From Bacillus sp. 03113 (GTDB lineage: Bacteria > Bacillota > Bacilli > Bacillales > Cytobacillaceae), in NCBI RefSeq assembly GCF_006546985.1, contig NZ_VATK01000001.1, positions 248,001 to 312,000 of the forward strand: a stretch of 64,000 nt of DNA. Direction: 5' to 3'. A model generated the notes under the pieces. The model did no database searches. It was not told the DNA's origin and saw nothing but the letters and a program-made list of their open reading frames with translations. Positions within the stretch are counted from its first letter, which is position 1. Each line of letters opens with the position of its first letter. Below, in pieces: positions 52,078 to 61,195 of the stretch. Made by a program: the position numbers and the translations under genes.

Positions 52078-53379
52078 ATGACGTATGCGTTGGAAAAACT
52101 AGCTGAAGAAAAAGTATTTAAAGATCCTGTTCACCGCTACATCCACGTGCGTGATCGTGTGATTTGGGATTTAATCGGAACAAAGGAATTCCAGCGCTTA
52201 CGAAGAATCAAACAGCTCGGAACCACCTATTTAACTTTTCATGGAGCCGAACACAGTCGGTTTAACCATTCTCTCGGAGTATATGAAATTATTAGAAGGA
52301 TTATAGACGATGTTTTTGACGGAAGATCAGAATGGGACAAGGATGAGCGCTTATTGTCTCTTTGTGCAGCCCTGCTCCATGATTTAGGACATGGTCCTTT
52401 TTCGCACTCCTTTGAAAAAGTATTTGATCTAGACCATGAGAATTTTACTCAAGAAATTATTTTAGGTCAAACAGAGGTAAATCAAGTTCTGCAAAAGGTG
52501 GGACAAGATTTTCCGAAGAAAGTAGCAGAAGTCATTGCTAAAACGTATAAAAATAAGCTTGTTGTGAGTCTCATATCAAGCCAAATTGATGCAGATCGTA
52601 TGGATTATTTGCAAAGGGATGCGTATTTTACGGGTGTCAGCTATGGGCATTTCGATATGGAAAGAATCTTGCGAGTTATGCGTCCAAGAGAAGATCAAGT
52701 CGTCATTAAACAAAGTGGCATGCATGCTGTAGAGGATTACATCATGAGCCGTTATCAAATGTATTGGCAGGTTTACTTTCATCCTGTTACACGTAGTGCT
52801 GAAGTCATACTTACACAAATTCTACATAGAGCCAAGCACTTGCATCAACAATCGTATGCCTTTAAATCTCATCCCATTCATTTTTACTCATTATTTGAAG
52901 AAAAAGTTACTTTAGAAGATTATGTGAAATTAGATGAATCGATTATTCTCTATTATTTTCAAATGTGGCAGGAGGAAACGGACCCTATTTTAAGGGATCT
53001 TTGCTGTCGTTTTATGAATCGGAATTTATTTAAATATGTCGAAGTTGATCCAGCAAAGGAATATAAAACGCTGGCAAAGCTCACTCATCTTTTTGAACAA
53101 GCAGGAATGGATCCAGAGTATTATTTAGTGGTCGATTCTTCTTCTGATCTTCCGTATGATTTTTATCGTCCTGGTGAGGAAGAAGAGCGCCTCCCAATTC
53201 ATCTATTAATGAAGAATAATGATATAAGAGAATTGTCACGAGAGTCGGAAATTGTCGATGCGATTTCGGGTAAAAGAAGAACGGATCATAAGCTTTATTA
53301 CCCAGCTGATTTTCTCAAGGATGACTCGATAAATCGAGAGATTAAAGAAAAGATACGAAAGCTGTTGGATATAGAATGA
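52078..53379 (+). CDS. ywfO: HD-domain phosphohydrolase YwfO
   Basis: 433 aa from the ATG at 52078 (AAGAAGGG upstream), the same length as B. subtilis YwfO; the longer frame from 51988 runs through the upstream terminator. HD motif: R/H in HGAEHSRFNHSLGVY, LLHDLGHGPFSHSFE (HD pair), and the later aspartate in SSQIDADRMDYLQRD. Related to dNTP triphosphohydrolases. The natural substrate is not firmly known. 31 bp before ywgA, so probably one operon. Confidence 0.9.
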   Translation: MTYALEKLAEEKVFKDPVHRYIHVRDRVIWDLIGTKEFQRLRRIKQLGTTYLTFHGAEHSRFNHSLGVYEIIRRIIDDVFDGRSEWDKDERLLSLCAALLHDLGHGPFSHSFEKVFDLDHENFTQEIILGQTEVNQVLQKVGQDFPKKVAEVIAKTYKNKLVVSLISSQIDADRMDYLQRDAYFTGVSYGHFDMERILRVMRPREDQVVIKQSGMHAVEDYIMSRYQMYWQVYFHPVTRSAEVILTQILHRAKHLHQQSYAFKSHPIHFYSLFEEKVTLEDYVKLDESIILYYFQMWQEETDPILRDLCCRFMNRNLFKYVEVDPAKEYKTLAKLTHLFEQAGMDPEYYLVVDSSSDLPYDFYRPGEEEERLPIHLLMKNNDIRELSRESEIVDAISGKRRTDHKLYYPADFLKDDSINREIKEKIRKLLDIE

Positions 53380-53410
53380 TCGGAATATTTGAAGTAGGAG
53401 ATGACTGGGT

Positions 53411-53920
53411 TTGTTAAAAGATCACGCAAAATTAATGCATGCTATTGCAGCTTCTGGTGAAATTATTGGAAGAAAAAAGCTTCAAAAAATGATTTTTATC
53501 GCAAAAAAAATGGATTTTCCATTTCAAGAGAAATTTCAATTTCATTTTTACGGTCCTTATTCAGAGGAACTGACCTTACGGGTAGAAGAGCTTAGTAATA
53601 TGGGCTTTTTGAATGAAGTGAAAGAGAAAAAGGGCGGCTATTTTCAATATCGCTACACATTAACGGATAATGGTAGAGAATTTTTAGAGTTAAATGCCGT
53701 TCCGATGCCACAATTGCCAGCATGTTTGACTGATATGAATGGTCAAAATGCTAGATTCCTTGAGCTTGTTTCAACGGTTCTCTTTTTTGATAATTTGCCG
53801 AAAGAAGAAGTAAAGGAAAAGGTCTTTACGTTAAAAAGCAAGCAGCGTTATACAGATGAAGAAGTCGAAGCGGCTTATCAATATATTGAACGTTTACAAG
53901 AAAAAGCTAAACACCAATAG
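53411..53920 (+). CDS. ywgA: YwgA family protein
   Basis: 169 aa from a TTG at 53411 with AGGAGATG upstream. Helix-rich N-terminus (HAKLMHAIAASGEIIGRKKLQKMIFIAKKM) then FHFYGPYSEELTLRVEELSNMGFLNEV, resembling the winged-helix DUF4065-like/Panacea-type fold. Function unknown. Always follows ywfO in bacilli with this synteny. Confidence 0.85.
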   Translation: MLKDHAKLMHAIAASGEIIGRKKLQKMIFIAKKMDFPFQEKFQFHFYGPYSEELTLRVEELSNMGFLNEVKEKKGGYFQYRYTLTDNGREFLELNAVPMPQLPACLTDMNGQNARFLELVSTVLFFDNLPKEEVKEKVFTLKSKQRYTDEEVEAAYQYIERLQEKAKHQ

Positions 53921-53936
53921 GCGTTTAGCTTTTTTT
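53906..53936 (+). terminator. terminator of ywfO-ywgA
   Basis: GCTAAAC (53906-53912) and GTTTAGC (53923-53929), extended by AA/TT pairs, followed by TTTTTTT; it includes the ywgA stop codon. Confidence 0.85.
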
Positions 53937-53968
53937 CAAAGGCATTATTTTCTGCTTTATTTAAAGGT

Positions 53969-54082
53969 TTCGCCGATAAATTTAAAATATCGCTGATAAA
54001 TATGAGAAATTCGCCGATAAATTCAAAATATCGCCGATAAATATGAGAATTTCGCCGATAAAACAAAATTTTCGCTGATAAA
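53969..54082. repeat. six tandem ~20.5-bp units, consensus TTCGCCGATAAA
   Basis: CGCCGATAAA or CGCTGATAAA starts at 53971, 53991, 54012, 54032, 54053 and 54073, alternating 20- and 21-bp steps. Spacers are AT-rich and vary between TTTAAAATAT and TATGAGAAAT types, themselves alternating. The array lies between the ywgA terminator and the end of ywhB. It is not CRISPR: spacers are 10 bp and not unique. Function unknown. Confidence 0.85.
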
Positions 54083-54112
54083 GACTAAGACATACACAAA
54101 ATTCCGCATTTC

Positions 54113-54298
54113 TTATTCGTCGCTTAGTCTTTTTCCGCCTACAGCATAATGGTTTTTGGACATTTCTTCAATGAACACGACGATTTTTTCTTTTGGGGCT
54201 CCAGTTGTTTCACTTACTGCTTCAGTTACTTTTTCAGCTAAGTTCTTTTTTTGTTCTTCGGAACGTCCTTCAAGCATTTTTACTGTTACGTATGGCAT
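54113..54298 (-). CDS. ywhB: 4-oxalocrotonate tautomerase family protein YwhB
   Basis: 61 aa. The catalytic proline P2 follows the initiator methionine (MPYVTVKMLEGRSEEQKKNLAEKV), and the arginine partner is in LSDE-adjacent GGKRLSD. Forms hexamers with enol/keto tautomerase activity; natural substrate unknown. GGAGGAATCATC precedes the ATG. An AAAGACTAAG/CTTAGTCTTT inverted repeat (54079-54132) spans its 3' end and may end its transcript. Confidence 0.9.
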   Translation of the reverse strand: MPYVTVKMLEGRSEEQKKNLAEKVTEAVSETTGAPKEKIVVFIEEMSKNHYAVGGKRLSDE

Positions 54299-54524
54299 GA
54301 TGATTCCTCCATTTTTTATTGGCTATGTATTTTTCATATTTTTTCACACTTTTTGAATTTGTTCAATAGCAACAGCTTGATTGTACGATTCTTGTAACTT
54401 TCGCAAAAGAAAGCAGGATTCATTCAGGCAATCAGCTAGTTCTTTTTCACTTTTAATAAGAATCATGTATACTTTACTTAATTGTGTAGTATAAGAAATT
54501 TAGTATAAAGGAGTTTTTAAGAAA

Positions 54525-55205
54525 TTGGATCAAAATTCGCCTTTTTCATTTTTAGAAAGATTTTTGGCATTTCCATTGGAGCTGCTTCCATTCGTCGTGA
54601 TTACACTTATTGTGGCGTTTACGGTTCATGAATTTGCTCATGCATATGTAGCGTATCTGTTCGGGGATTCTACCGCGAAAAAGCAAGGACGGTTAACGCT
54701 TAATCCGATCCAGCATCTGGATCCTTTTGGTACGATCCTTTTATTAATTGCCGGGTTCGGATGGGCTCGCCCAGTTCCTGTCAATCGCTTTTACTTTAAA
54801 AATCCTAGAATAGCAGGCATACTTGTTTCGGTGGCCGGCCCTGTCAGCAATTTATTGTTGGCTATCATAGGGTTTTTCATATTGTATCTTTTGGCTAGCT
54901 TAAATATAGGGCTCAATATGCCATTTGTACAGACTTTTTTAAACATATTTATTCAATTAAATTTAGTTTTGTTTGTGTTTAATTTATTGCCATTGCCGCC
55001 TTTAGATGGTTATCGCATAGTCGAAGATTTAGCACCTGAAAGGATAAGACCAAAGCTTACTCAATATGAAACATACGGGGTCGTTATTTTTCTTATTCTT
55101 GTGATCACACCGCTGGATCAATATACGATACAGCCTATCTTTCAAACGGTTATTCCATTTATTGCAGATGGATTAAGTCAGTTTTTTTCCCAATTATTGT
55201 TGTAG
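54525..55205 (+). CDS. ywhC: M50-family site-2-type membrane metalloprotease YwhC
   Basis: 226 aa from a TTG at 54525 with AAAGGAG upstream. Zinc motif HEFAH in the first membrane helix ([22 protein letters not shown]) and the third ligand in [10 protein letters not shown]; six membrane segments. Related to rhomboid-like S2P proteases that cut membrane-bound factors; target unknown. 46 bp before ywhD. Confidence 0.9.
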   Translation: MDQNSPFSFLERFLAFPLELLPFVVITLIVAFTVHEFAHAYVAYLFGDSTAKKQGRLTLNPIQHLDPFGTILLLIAGFGWARPVPVNRFYFKNPRIAGILVSVAGPVSNLLLAIIGFFILYLLASLNIGLNMPFVQTFLNIFIQLNLVLFVFNLLPLPPLDGYRIVEDLAPERIRPKLTQYETYGVVIFLILVITPLDQYTIQPIFQTVIPFIADGLSQFFSQLLL

Positions 55206-55251
55206 GCTTTTGTGAAAAAAATTAATCGAAATGAATAGGGAGGATTATAAA

Positions 55252-55758
55252 TTGGAAGAAAAAAAGAAAAAGCTTGGCTTTAATATTATTAAAAATGACC
55301 CAACAGACGGTCATGGAGGCTATGGTGTTGGAAGCTTGAGCCTAGAAAATGTATCACCAGTGATCATTGATGTCGAAGCGGGTGAGGCTGTGGTGGACAT
55401 TGGAGCTATGCATGCAAGAAGCACTGTGGAAAAAGGAATCAAGTTTCTTCCAAATAAAGATGATGTACCAAATGGGAAGCCATATTGGCTCGTTTGGGTA
55501 ACGATTGATCGGAAGCAGGAAGGTCCCTTTTATGCAGGGGTTACGGCCTGTGAAATGACAGTGGACAGAGATATACGAAGAGGATATAAATCTCTTCCTG
55601 AGCATGTTAACAAAATGGATAAATCCTTGAAGCGAAAAATCATCGTTGACCATATGGATGATAAGTCGAAAGGAATTTTAGCTGCCTTTTTGAAAAATCA
55701 TGATAAAGGCATGTGGGATCGAGCCTCACAGCAGTTGAAAGATGATTTAGCGAAGTAA
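55252..55758 (+). CDS. ywhD: YwhD family protein
   Basis: 168 aa from the TTG at 55252, placed after GGGAGGATTATAAA; a frame from 55231 would start before that ribosome site. Family text: LGFNIIKNDPTDGHGGYGVGSLSLENVSPVIID, AVVDIGAMHARSTVEKGI, WLVWVTIDRKQEGPFYAG. Function unknown; in bacilli it sits between ywhC and pbpG. Confidence 0.88.
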   Translation: MEEKKKKLGFNIIKNDPTDGHGGYGVGSLSLENVSPVIIDVEAGEAVVDIGAMHARSTVEKGIKFLPNKDDVPNGKPYWLVWVTIDRKQEGPFYAGVTACEMTVDRDIRRGYKSLPEHVNKMDKSLKRKIIVDHMDDKSKGILAAFLKNHDKGMWDRASQQLKDDLAK

Positions 55759-55764
55759 TCGATC

Positions 55765-55804
55765 AACTTCCATCATATGGTTATTGCAATCGTTGATGGA
55801 AGTT
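55765..55804 (+). repeat. stem-loop after ywhD (weak terminator)
   Basis: AACTTCCATCA and TGATGGAAGTT form an 11-bp stem, but no T-run follows (CACTTTATAT). May be an inefficient terminator or a processing signal. Confidence 0.5.
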
Positions 55805-55835
55805 CACTTTATATAATTGGAAGGAATGCTCATCA

Positions 55836-57032
55836 ATGTCTAGAAAGTCCTTTGTTTTATTAGCTTGTATTATGTTTTTATCGATGACAGGTTATGGGGT
55901 GGTTTTGCCTGCTTTGCCGTATTTAGCAAGAAGTATTGGACTGAGCTCCTTTCAAATGGGGAGTTTAATTACAGGTTGGGCATTTGCTCAATTTTTAATT
56001 GTGCCTTTTTGGGGGAGAATGATTGACCGTATTGGAAGGAAACCTGTTTTATTATTCGGACTATTTGGTTTTGGTCTGGCCTTTCTCCTGTTAATTTTTG
56101 CAAAAAGCTACTTGCATCTTCTTATTATTCGGATTATTGGAGCAATTTTATCCTCAGGTACTCAACCAGCAGCGTATGCGATCGTTATTGACTCCTTCGA
56201 TAAGAAGGAAAGAAGCGCCGCCTTAGCAAAAATGGCTGCTGCCAATGCTCTTGGATTTCTTTGTGGTCCTGTTGTAGGTGCTGTTTTTTCCCCTTTTGGA
56301 ATAGAAGTTCCCTTTATCGTCGCAGGCATGTTTAGCCTTCTAGCCGTCCCTTTAGCCTGGATCTATTTAAAGGAACCCGTTCAGAAAAATCAACCCAAAA
56401 AAACGCCATCCTTTTTTAGTTCTTTAAAAATCGTAAGCAAGTCTGGCTATCGAGAGCTGTTAATCATTACTTTTGGTTTAGCAATCGCTGCCTCCAGTTT
56501 ATTTTCCATGCTTGGATACTACATGATGGAGAATTTCGGTTCAAAAGCAAGCCAAACCGGCTTAGCCTTTAGTATCCAATCAATGGCTGCTGTCGTGATT
56601 CAATTATTTATCATGAAGCATATTTATGAAAAATATAAAGAAGAAGGAATTGCAAAAACGGGTCTGCTTATTGAAGCAGCAGGCTATTCATGTGTTGGAA
56701 TGGCTTTTTCTTTATGGATGATTTTTTTAGGCTGTATATTGGTCGGAATGGGCCAAGCCTTGTCTAGACCTTCTCTTCTTACCTTATTAGCTAAAAAAGA
56801 TTCAATCGGACAAGGTTTGGTAATGGGATTTCAACAGTCCATGGATAGCTTGGGCCGAAGTATTGGACCGCTCCTTGCAGGCTGGATATTTTTATTTAAT
56901 AGCTCGGGTCCATTTATAATTGCATTATGTATAACGCTCGTATTATTTTTCTTTTTCACAGTGGGCGTGCAGAAAAACGCAATGGAGATTGGAATGGTTG
57001 GCAGGCTAAAGAAAAGAGTTATGCAAAAGTAA
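55836..57032 (+). CDS. MFS transporter, DHA1 (12-TM) multidrug type
   Basis: 398 aa, 12 hydrophobic segments, loop 2-3 motif GRMIDRIGRKPVLLFG, and motif C region LGFLCGPVVGAVFSPFG. Likely a proton-driven efflux pump of the TetA/Bmr group; B. subtilis YwoG is similar in size. AAGGAATG precedes the ATG. It lies between ywhD and pbpG, where B. subtilis has no MFS gene, so it is an insertion in the conserved block. Confidence 0.87.
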   Translation: MSRKSFVLLACIMFLSMTGYGVVLPALPYLARSIGLSSFQMGSLITGWAFAQFLIVPFWGRMIDRIGRKPVLLFGLFGFGLAFLLLIFAKSYLHLLIIRIIGAILSSGTQPAAYAIVIDSFDKKERSAALAKMAAANALGFLCGPVVGAVFSPFGIEVPFIVAGMFSLLAVPLAWIYLKEPVQKNQPKKTPSFFSSLKIVSKSGYRELLIITFGLAIAASSLFSMLGYYMMENFGSKASQTGLAFSIQSMAAVVIQLFIMKHIYEKYKEEGIAKTGLLIEAAGYSCVGMAFSLWMIFLGCILVGMGQALSRPSLLTLLAKKDSIGQGLVMGFQQSMDSLGRSIGPLLAGWIFLFNSSGPFIIALCITLVLFFFFTVGVQKNAMEIGMVGRLKKRVMQK

Positions 57033-57076
57033 CATAAGATACGTTTGAATACGTAAAAAATGAATGCTAACAATAA

Positions 57077-57122
57077 AAACCCCATTTTCTTTTCATTCCT
57101 CGATAAAAGAAAATGGGTTTTT
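57077..57122. terminator. bidirectional terminator between MFS gene and pbpG
   Basis: AAACCCCATTTTCTTTT and AAAAGAAAATGGGTTT form a stem of about 16 bp with A and T runs between converging genes. Confidence 0.9.
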
Positions 57123-57130
57123 ATATCTGA

Positions 57131-59209
57131 CTAAGACCATTCAAGTATTTTTTTGTACCAAGTTTTATGCGAATCGTGTTTACGGTTCTTCTGGCTCTTT
57201 TCTTTTGGAGGTTGCTTTTCATGGAAAAGGTGCTCCGTACAGTATTCAGTTGGCTCTGTACCTGAAGCGAAATAGGTAAGTCGTGAAACAGGACAGTTTT
57301 TCGTAGCAATTTTTCCATTGGCTGGATTTATTTTTACCCCTACAACTCCCTTTGGAGCTTTAAATTTTTTTTTCGGCTCTTTTTTTAGGGCGTCTTCCAT
57401 AAAGTGAATCCATATGTTTTTCGCATAGCTTTTTTCAGCTACGAGATCAATCGGCTTTCCTTGATCAAAGCCAGTCCAAACAGATGTAACGAGCTGAGGG
57501 GTGAATCCAATCATCCAGCTATCAGATTCAGTCGTTCCTGATTTCCCAGCATAGGCTCTCGACATTTGATTCATAAGAGTGCTTCCCGTTACACTTGTGT
57601 ACCCGTTTAACTTTTTATCAAACATCCCGGTCATCATTTGTGTCATTACAAAAGCAAGATTTGGTTTTAAAACTTCTTCATCTTCCGATTGTTGCTCGTA
57701 AATGACTTCACCTTTGCTATTTTCCACTCGTTTAATAAGAACAGGTGAAACTTTTTTCCCTCCATTAGCAAACATACTATAGGCATTAGCCATTTCAATA
57801 ACTCTTACTCCTGATGTTCCTAACGCAAGAGATGGAACCTGAGCCATTTTGGTTGTAATACCAAACCGTTTAATCGAATTGACAAGCGTTTCTTCTCCTA
57901 AAAATAAATGTGTTTTCACCGCATAAATATTATCGGAAAGAGCGAGCGCTTGAGCCATCGTTATTTCTCCATTCGCATAATGATTATTAAAGTTATGCGG
58001 AGTATAATTTGCATGGCCGTCATCAAAACGAAAAGTTGTAAGCTCGCTTCTCATTAAGGTGGCAGGCGTGAAGCCTTGCTCTAAGGCAGCATAATAAAGC
58101 AATGGCTTAATAGTGGAGCCTGGCTGGCGAACAGCTTGCACGGCTCGGTTAAAGGAGCTTTCTTCGTAATTGGTGCCTCCAATCATGGCCTTCACTTCAC
58201 CATTTTTAGGATTCATGGAAACAAGTCCAACCTGTATATCTGAATCCTTTGAAACGGTATTGGCAACGGTTTTTTCTGCAATTTTCTGTTGGGGTATGTT
58301 TAAGGTCGTATAGACCTTTAGACCGCCTAAAGTAATTAAACGTTCATCAAGACCGAGCTTCGTTTTCAAAGTATACTTTACGGCATCTTGAAAGTAAGGA
58401 GCAATCTCGACTCTTGCATGTGGATATTTTCCAATAAAAATAAGCTTTTCGTTTAAGGCTTTCTTTGCATCTGCTTTTGTAATGTAGCCATCCTTTTGCA
58501 TTGAGTTTAAGATAATGCTCTGTCTTATTTTTGCTTTTTCAAGAGATTGAAGAGGAGAATAAATGTTTGGCCCTTTTGGAATTCCTGCAAGCATGGATGC
58601 TTCGGCAAGTGATAGCTCCGTTGCGTCCTTGCCAAAATAATATTGGCTTGCGGCTTGTACTCCATAAGCACCATTTCCATAATAAATGGTATTTAGATAA
58701 CCTTCTAATATCTCTCTTTTTGAGTAATTCATTTCTAGGCGCAACGTGTAATAGGCTTCTAACAGCTTTCGCTTCCACGTTTTTTCATGCTCAAGAAATA
58801 CGTTCCTTGCAAATTGCTGGCTGATCGTACTAGCCCCTTGTACCTTTGCCATTGCTTTAATATCTGCTATAACAGCTCCTGCAATTCTTTTATAATCAAA
58901 TCCATGATGCTCATAGAAGCTTTTATCTTCAATCGAAATCGTAGCATCAATAATCGAAGGACTCATTTTCTCAAGCGACATCCAGTATCGTTTTTCACCA
59001 GTATGACTTTCTCCGATTATGGTCCCATCATCAGAGTAGAAAAGGGTTGATTGTGGGACTGCTAAAGGAGGAGGTCCTTGAACTTTGGCATAGATGAGAA
59101 CGCTGATAAATAGTATGAGCACGAGGGACATACCTATTAAACTCACGAATAGGAAGGCCCGTACATATTTTATTGCGTTTTTAAATCTCGGATCGGTCAT
59201 TAATTCCAC
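57131..59209 (-). CDS. pbpG: class A penicillin-binding protein 2d
   Basis: 692 aa (B. subtilis PbpG 691). TM at about 19-41. Glycosyltransferase domain: EDKSFYEHHGFDYKRIAG from residue 94 and GASTISQQFARN at 125-136. Transpeptidase: S365-TIK, SDN at 425-427 and KSGTTE at 556-561. Basic C-terminal tail. In B. subtilis it is a sigma-F product that builds the germ-cell-wall peptidoglycan of the spore. Divergent from speE. Confidence 0.94.
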   Translation of the reverse strand: MELMTDPRFKNAIKYVRAFLFVSLIGMSLVLILFISVLIYAKVQGPPPLAVPQSTLFYSDDGTIIGESHTGEKRYWMSLEKMSPSIIDATISIEDKSFYEHHGFDYKRIAGAVIADIKAMAKVQGASTISQQFARNVFLEHEKTWKRKLLEAYYTLRLEMNYSKREILEGYLNTIYYGNGAYGVQAASQYYFGKDATELSLAEASMLAGIPKGPNIYSPLQSLEKAKIRQSIILNSMQKDGYITKADAKKALNEKLIFIGKYPHARVEIAPYFQDAVKYTLKTKLGLDERLITLGGLKVYTTLNIPQQKIAEKTVANTVSKDSDIQVGLVSMNPKNGEVKAMIGGTNYEESSFNRAVQAVRQPGSTIKPLLYYAALEQGFTPATLMRSELTTFRFDDGHANYTPHNFNNHYANGEITMAQALALSDNIYAVKTHLFLGEETLVNSIKRFGITTKMAQVPSLALGTSGVRVIEMANAYSMFANGGKKVSPVLIKRVENSKGEVIYEQQSEDEEVLKPNLAFVMTQMMTGMFDKKLNGYTSVTGSTLMNQMSRAYAGKSGTTESDSWMIGFTPQLVTSVWTGFDQGKPIDLVAEKSYAKNIWIHFMEDALKKEPKKKFKAPKGVVGVKINPANGKIATKNCPVSRLTYFASGTEPTEYCTEHLFHEKQPPKEKSQKNRKHDSHKTWYKKILEWS

Positions 59210-59505
59210 AAAGTTCCCCTCCCATGTCCAAAAGTATAATTTCAGTATTGGAAAAACGAGAGGGTTTTAAACAGTGATAATTGATTTTAAAGAAATTTTT
59301 CTTGGTTTTTTGCTAGATTCATCTAGACTTTGTTCGTGTTTACATTTAATATTTTGGGTACGATAAAAGAGTAGTTTTATTCTGCATAAACAGCAGCTTA
59401 TACAGCACTGATTTTATAAGAGAAATAAGAAAGTTCTATTATTATAATGACAGTTCCTCACTATTTATAGAGGATTATGGAATGATAAACAAGGAGGAAT
59501 GCATA

Positions 59506-60330
59506 TTGAGTATTTGGTTTACAGAAAAGCAAACTGAAAACTTTGGGATTACAATGAAAATTAAGCGAACTTTACATACGGAAAAAACAGAATTTCAAAA
59601 GCTTGATATGGTAGAAACAGAAGAATGGGGGAATATGCTTTTACTAGATGATATGGTAATGACTTCTGTAAAAGATGAATTCGTTTACCATGAAATGGTT
59701 GCTCACGTGCCTTTATTTACCCACCCTAATCCAGAAAATATATTAGTTGTGGGTGGTGGAGATGGTGGAGTTATTCGTGAAGTATTAAAGCATCCAAGTG
59801 TGAAGAAAGCGACGCTTGTTGATATTGATGGTAAAGTGATCGAGTATTCGAAAAAGTACTTGCCTGAAATTGCAGGGATGCTTGAGGATGAGCGTGTGGA
59901 AGTGAAAGTAGGCGATGGCTTTATGCACATTGCTGAAAGTGAAAATGAATATGATGTCATTATGGTTGACTCTACAGAGCCTGTAGGTCCAGCTGTTCAT
60001 TTATTTACAAAAGGCTTTTATGCCGGAATATCAAAGGCATTGAAGGAAGATGGTCTTTTTGTTGCTCAATCTGATAATCCTTGGTTCAAAGCGGATTTAA
60101 TTCGTCAGGTACAAAAGGATGTTAAGGGAATTTTCCCGATAACGAGATTATATACAGCAAACATTCCAACCTATCCAAGCGGCATGTGGGCTTTTACAAT
60201 AGGTTCGAAAAAATATGACCCACTAGAGGTTAGTGAAGAACGATTCCACAATATCGAAACGAAATATTATACAAAAGAGCTTCACAATGCAGCTTTTGTG
60301 CTGCCGAAATTTGTAAAGGACTTAATTTAA
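59506..60330 (+). CDS. speE: spermidine synthase
   Basis: 274 aa from the TTG at 59506, nine bases after AAGGAGG; an earlier in-frame ATG would include the ribosome site. Motifs: [38 protein letters not shown] read here as [44 protein letters not shown] (catalytic Asp). Adds an aminopropyl group from decarboxylated SAM to putrescine. In B. subtilis agmatinase speB follows; here a terminator and a MITE follow instead. Confidence 0.94.
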   Translation: MSIWFTEKQTENFGITMKIKRTLHTEKTEFQKLDMVETEEWGNMLLLDDMVMTSVKDEFVYHEMVAHVPLFTHPNPENILVVGGGDGGVIREVLKHPSVKKATLVDIDGKVIEYSKKYLPEIAGMLEDERVEVKVGDGFMHIAESENEYDVIMVDSTEPVGPAVHLFTKGFYAGISKALKEDGLFVAQSDNPWFKADLIRQVQKDVKGIFPITRLYTANIPTYPSGMWAFTIGSKKYDPLEVSEERFHNIETKYYTKELHNAAFVLPKFVKDLI

Positions 60331-60333
60331 AAC

Positions 60334-60357
60334 GGAGACGGTCGTCTCCATTTTTTG
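60334..60357 (+). terminator. terminator of speE
   Basis: GGAGAC and GTCTCC (60344-60349) with a four-base loop and then ATTTTTTG. The T-tract runs directly into the target duplication of the MITE. Confidence 0.85.
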
Positions 60358-60362
60358 TGGAT

Positions 60363-60573
60363 GGCTGTTTTCTCAAAATTTGTTGATTTTGACATAAAAA
60401 ACATTAGGAGAAACGTTTCGGAGCAGCCTGCATACACGTAGACTCCTGTGGGAATGCGAGAAAGGCGAGGCCTTGCAGGAGCGTATGCGACGAGGAGGCT
60501 TGACGCTCTCCCACGGAAAGCGAAGTGTATGCAGGCTGCGCGTTTAAAAGCAACAATCTATACGAAAACAGCC
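60363..60573. mobile_element. 211-bp MITE copy 2, with perfect 8-bp target duplication
   Basis: Ends GGCTGTTTTCTCAAAATTTG on the left and GGCTGTTTTCGTATAGATTG from the right, i.e. 10 perfect terminal bases plus a shared TTGTTG(A/C)TTTT inside. TTGTGGAT is present directly before (60355-60362) and after (60574-60581). The interior is about 93-95% like copy 1 by eye. The stretch 60582-60742 after it has only AT-rich promoter-like sequence (TTTATACTTTTTTATTAATG). Confidence 0.92.
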
Positions 60574-60742
60574 TTGTGGATTAAGAAAATACTCATCATC
60601 TTGCACTTCCCATATAAAGAATTTATACTTATAAAGTTATAAGAAGTAGTTATAAAAAGAAAAGCGTAAGCACCTGAAGCTAAACATCAGTATAACCTCA
60701 AAAAGTTTATACTTTTTTATTAATGAAAAAGGATGTGTGACG

Positions 60743-61195
60743 TTGTCGAATCGACGTGCGGAACAAATACCGGTGAAGGTCCATGTGAAGACGGATATCC
60801 AAAATGGATTAGAAAAAGAAACTTATGAATTTACCACATTCGGTCGATATTATCAAAAAGGAAGCGCTGTTTATCTTCAATATGATGAGGTTATGGAAGA
60901 GGGAGTTATTAAAACAACAGTGAAAATGTCGCAAGCAGAAGGGGTTATCATAAGAAACGGTGCTGTAAAAATGAAGCTTTCCTTTAAGCTTAATCAAAAA
61001 CTTAATGGCATCTATGAATCTCCCTATGGAACTTTACAATTGAATACATTCACTAGAAAATTGCAATCCCAATTCCAAACTTCTACCAATATAGGATTAA
61101 TGGAAATATTATACGAATTATACATGAATGGATCTCTATCGGGGATTTATCAGATGAAAATTACGTTTGAGGAGGAAAAGAATGAACATCGTTGA
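60743..61195 (+). CDS. ywiB: YwiB, DUF1934 beta-barrel protein
   Basis: 150 aa from the TTG at 60743, nine bases after AAAGGA; a GTG at 60737 is too close. Beta-rich calycin-like sequence: [64 protein letters not shown]. Function unknown. Overlaps argS by 14 bp, as in B. subtilis, so the two are co-translated. Confidence 0.87.
   Translation: MSNRRAEQIPVKVHVKTDIQNGLEKETYEFTTFGRYYQKGSAVYLQYDEVMEEGVIKTTVKMSQAEGVIIRNGAVKMKLSFKLNQKLNGIYESPYGTLQLNTFTRKLQSQFQTSTNIGLMEILYELYMNGSLSGIYQMKITFEEEKNEHR

Noticed and set aside
53969-54082. CRISPR array
   Set aside because: Units are about 20 bp with 10-bp low-complexity spacers that repeat themselves; there are no cas genes.
57064-57318. Plus-strand frames over the end of pbpG
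   Set aside because: They lie on a clear bidirectional terminator and the antisense of pbpG.
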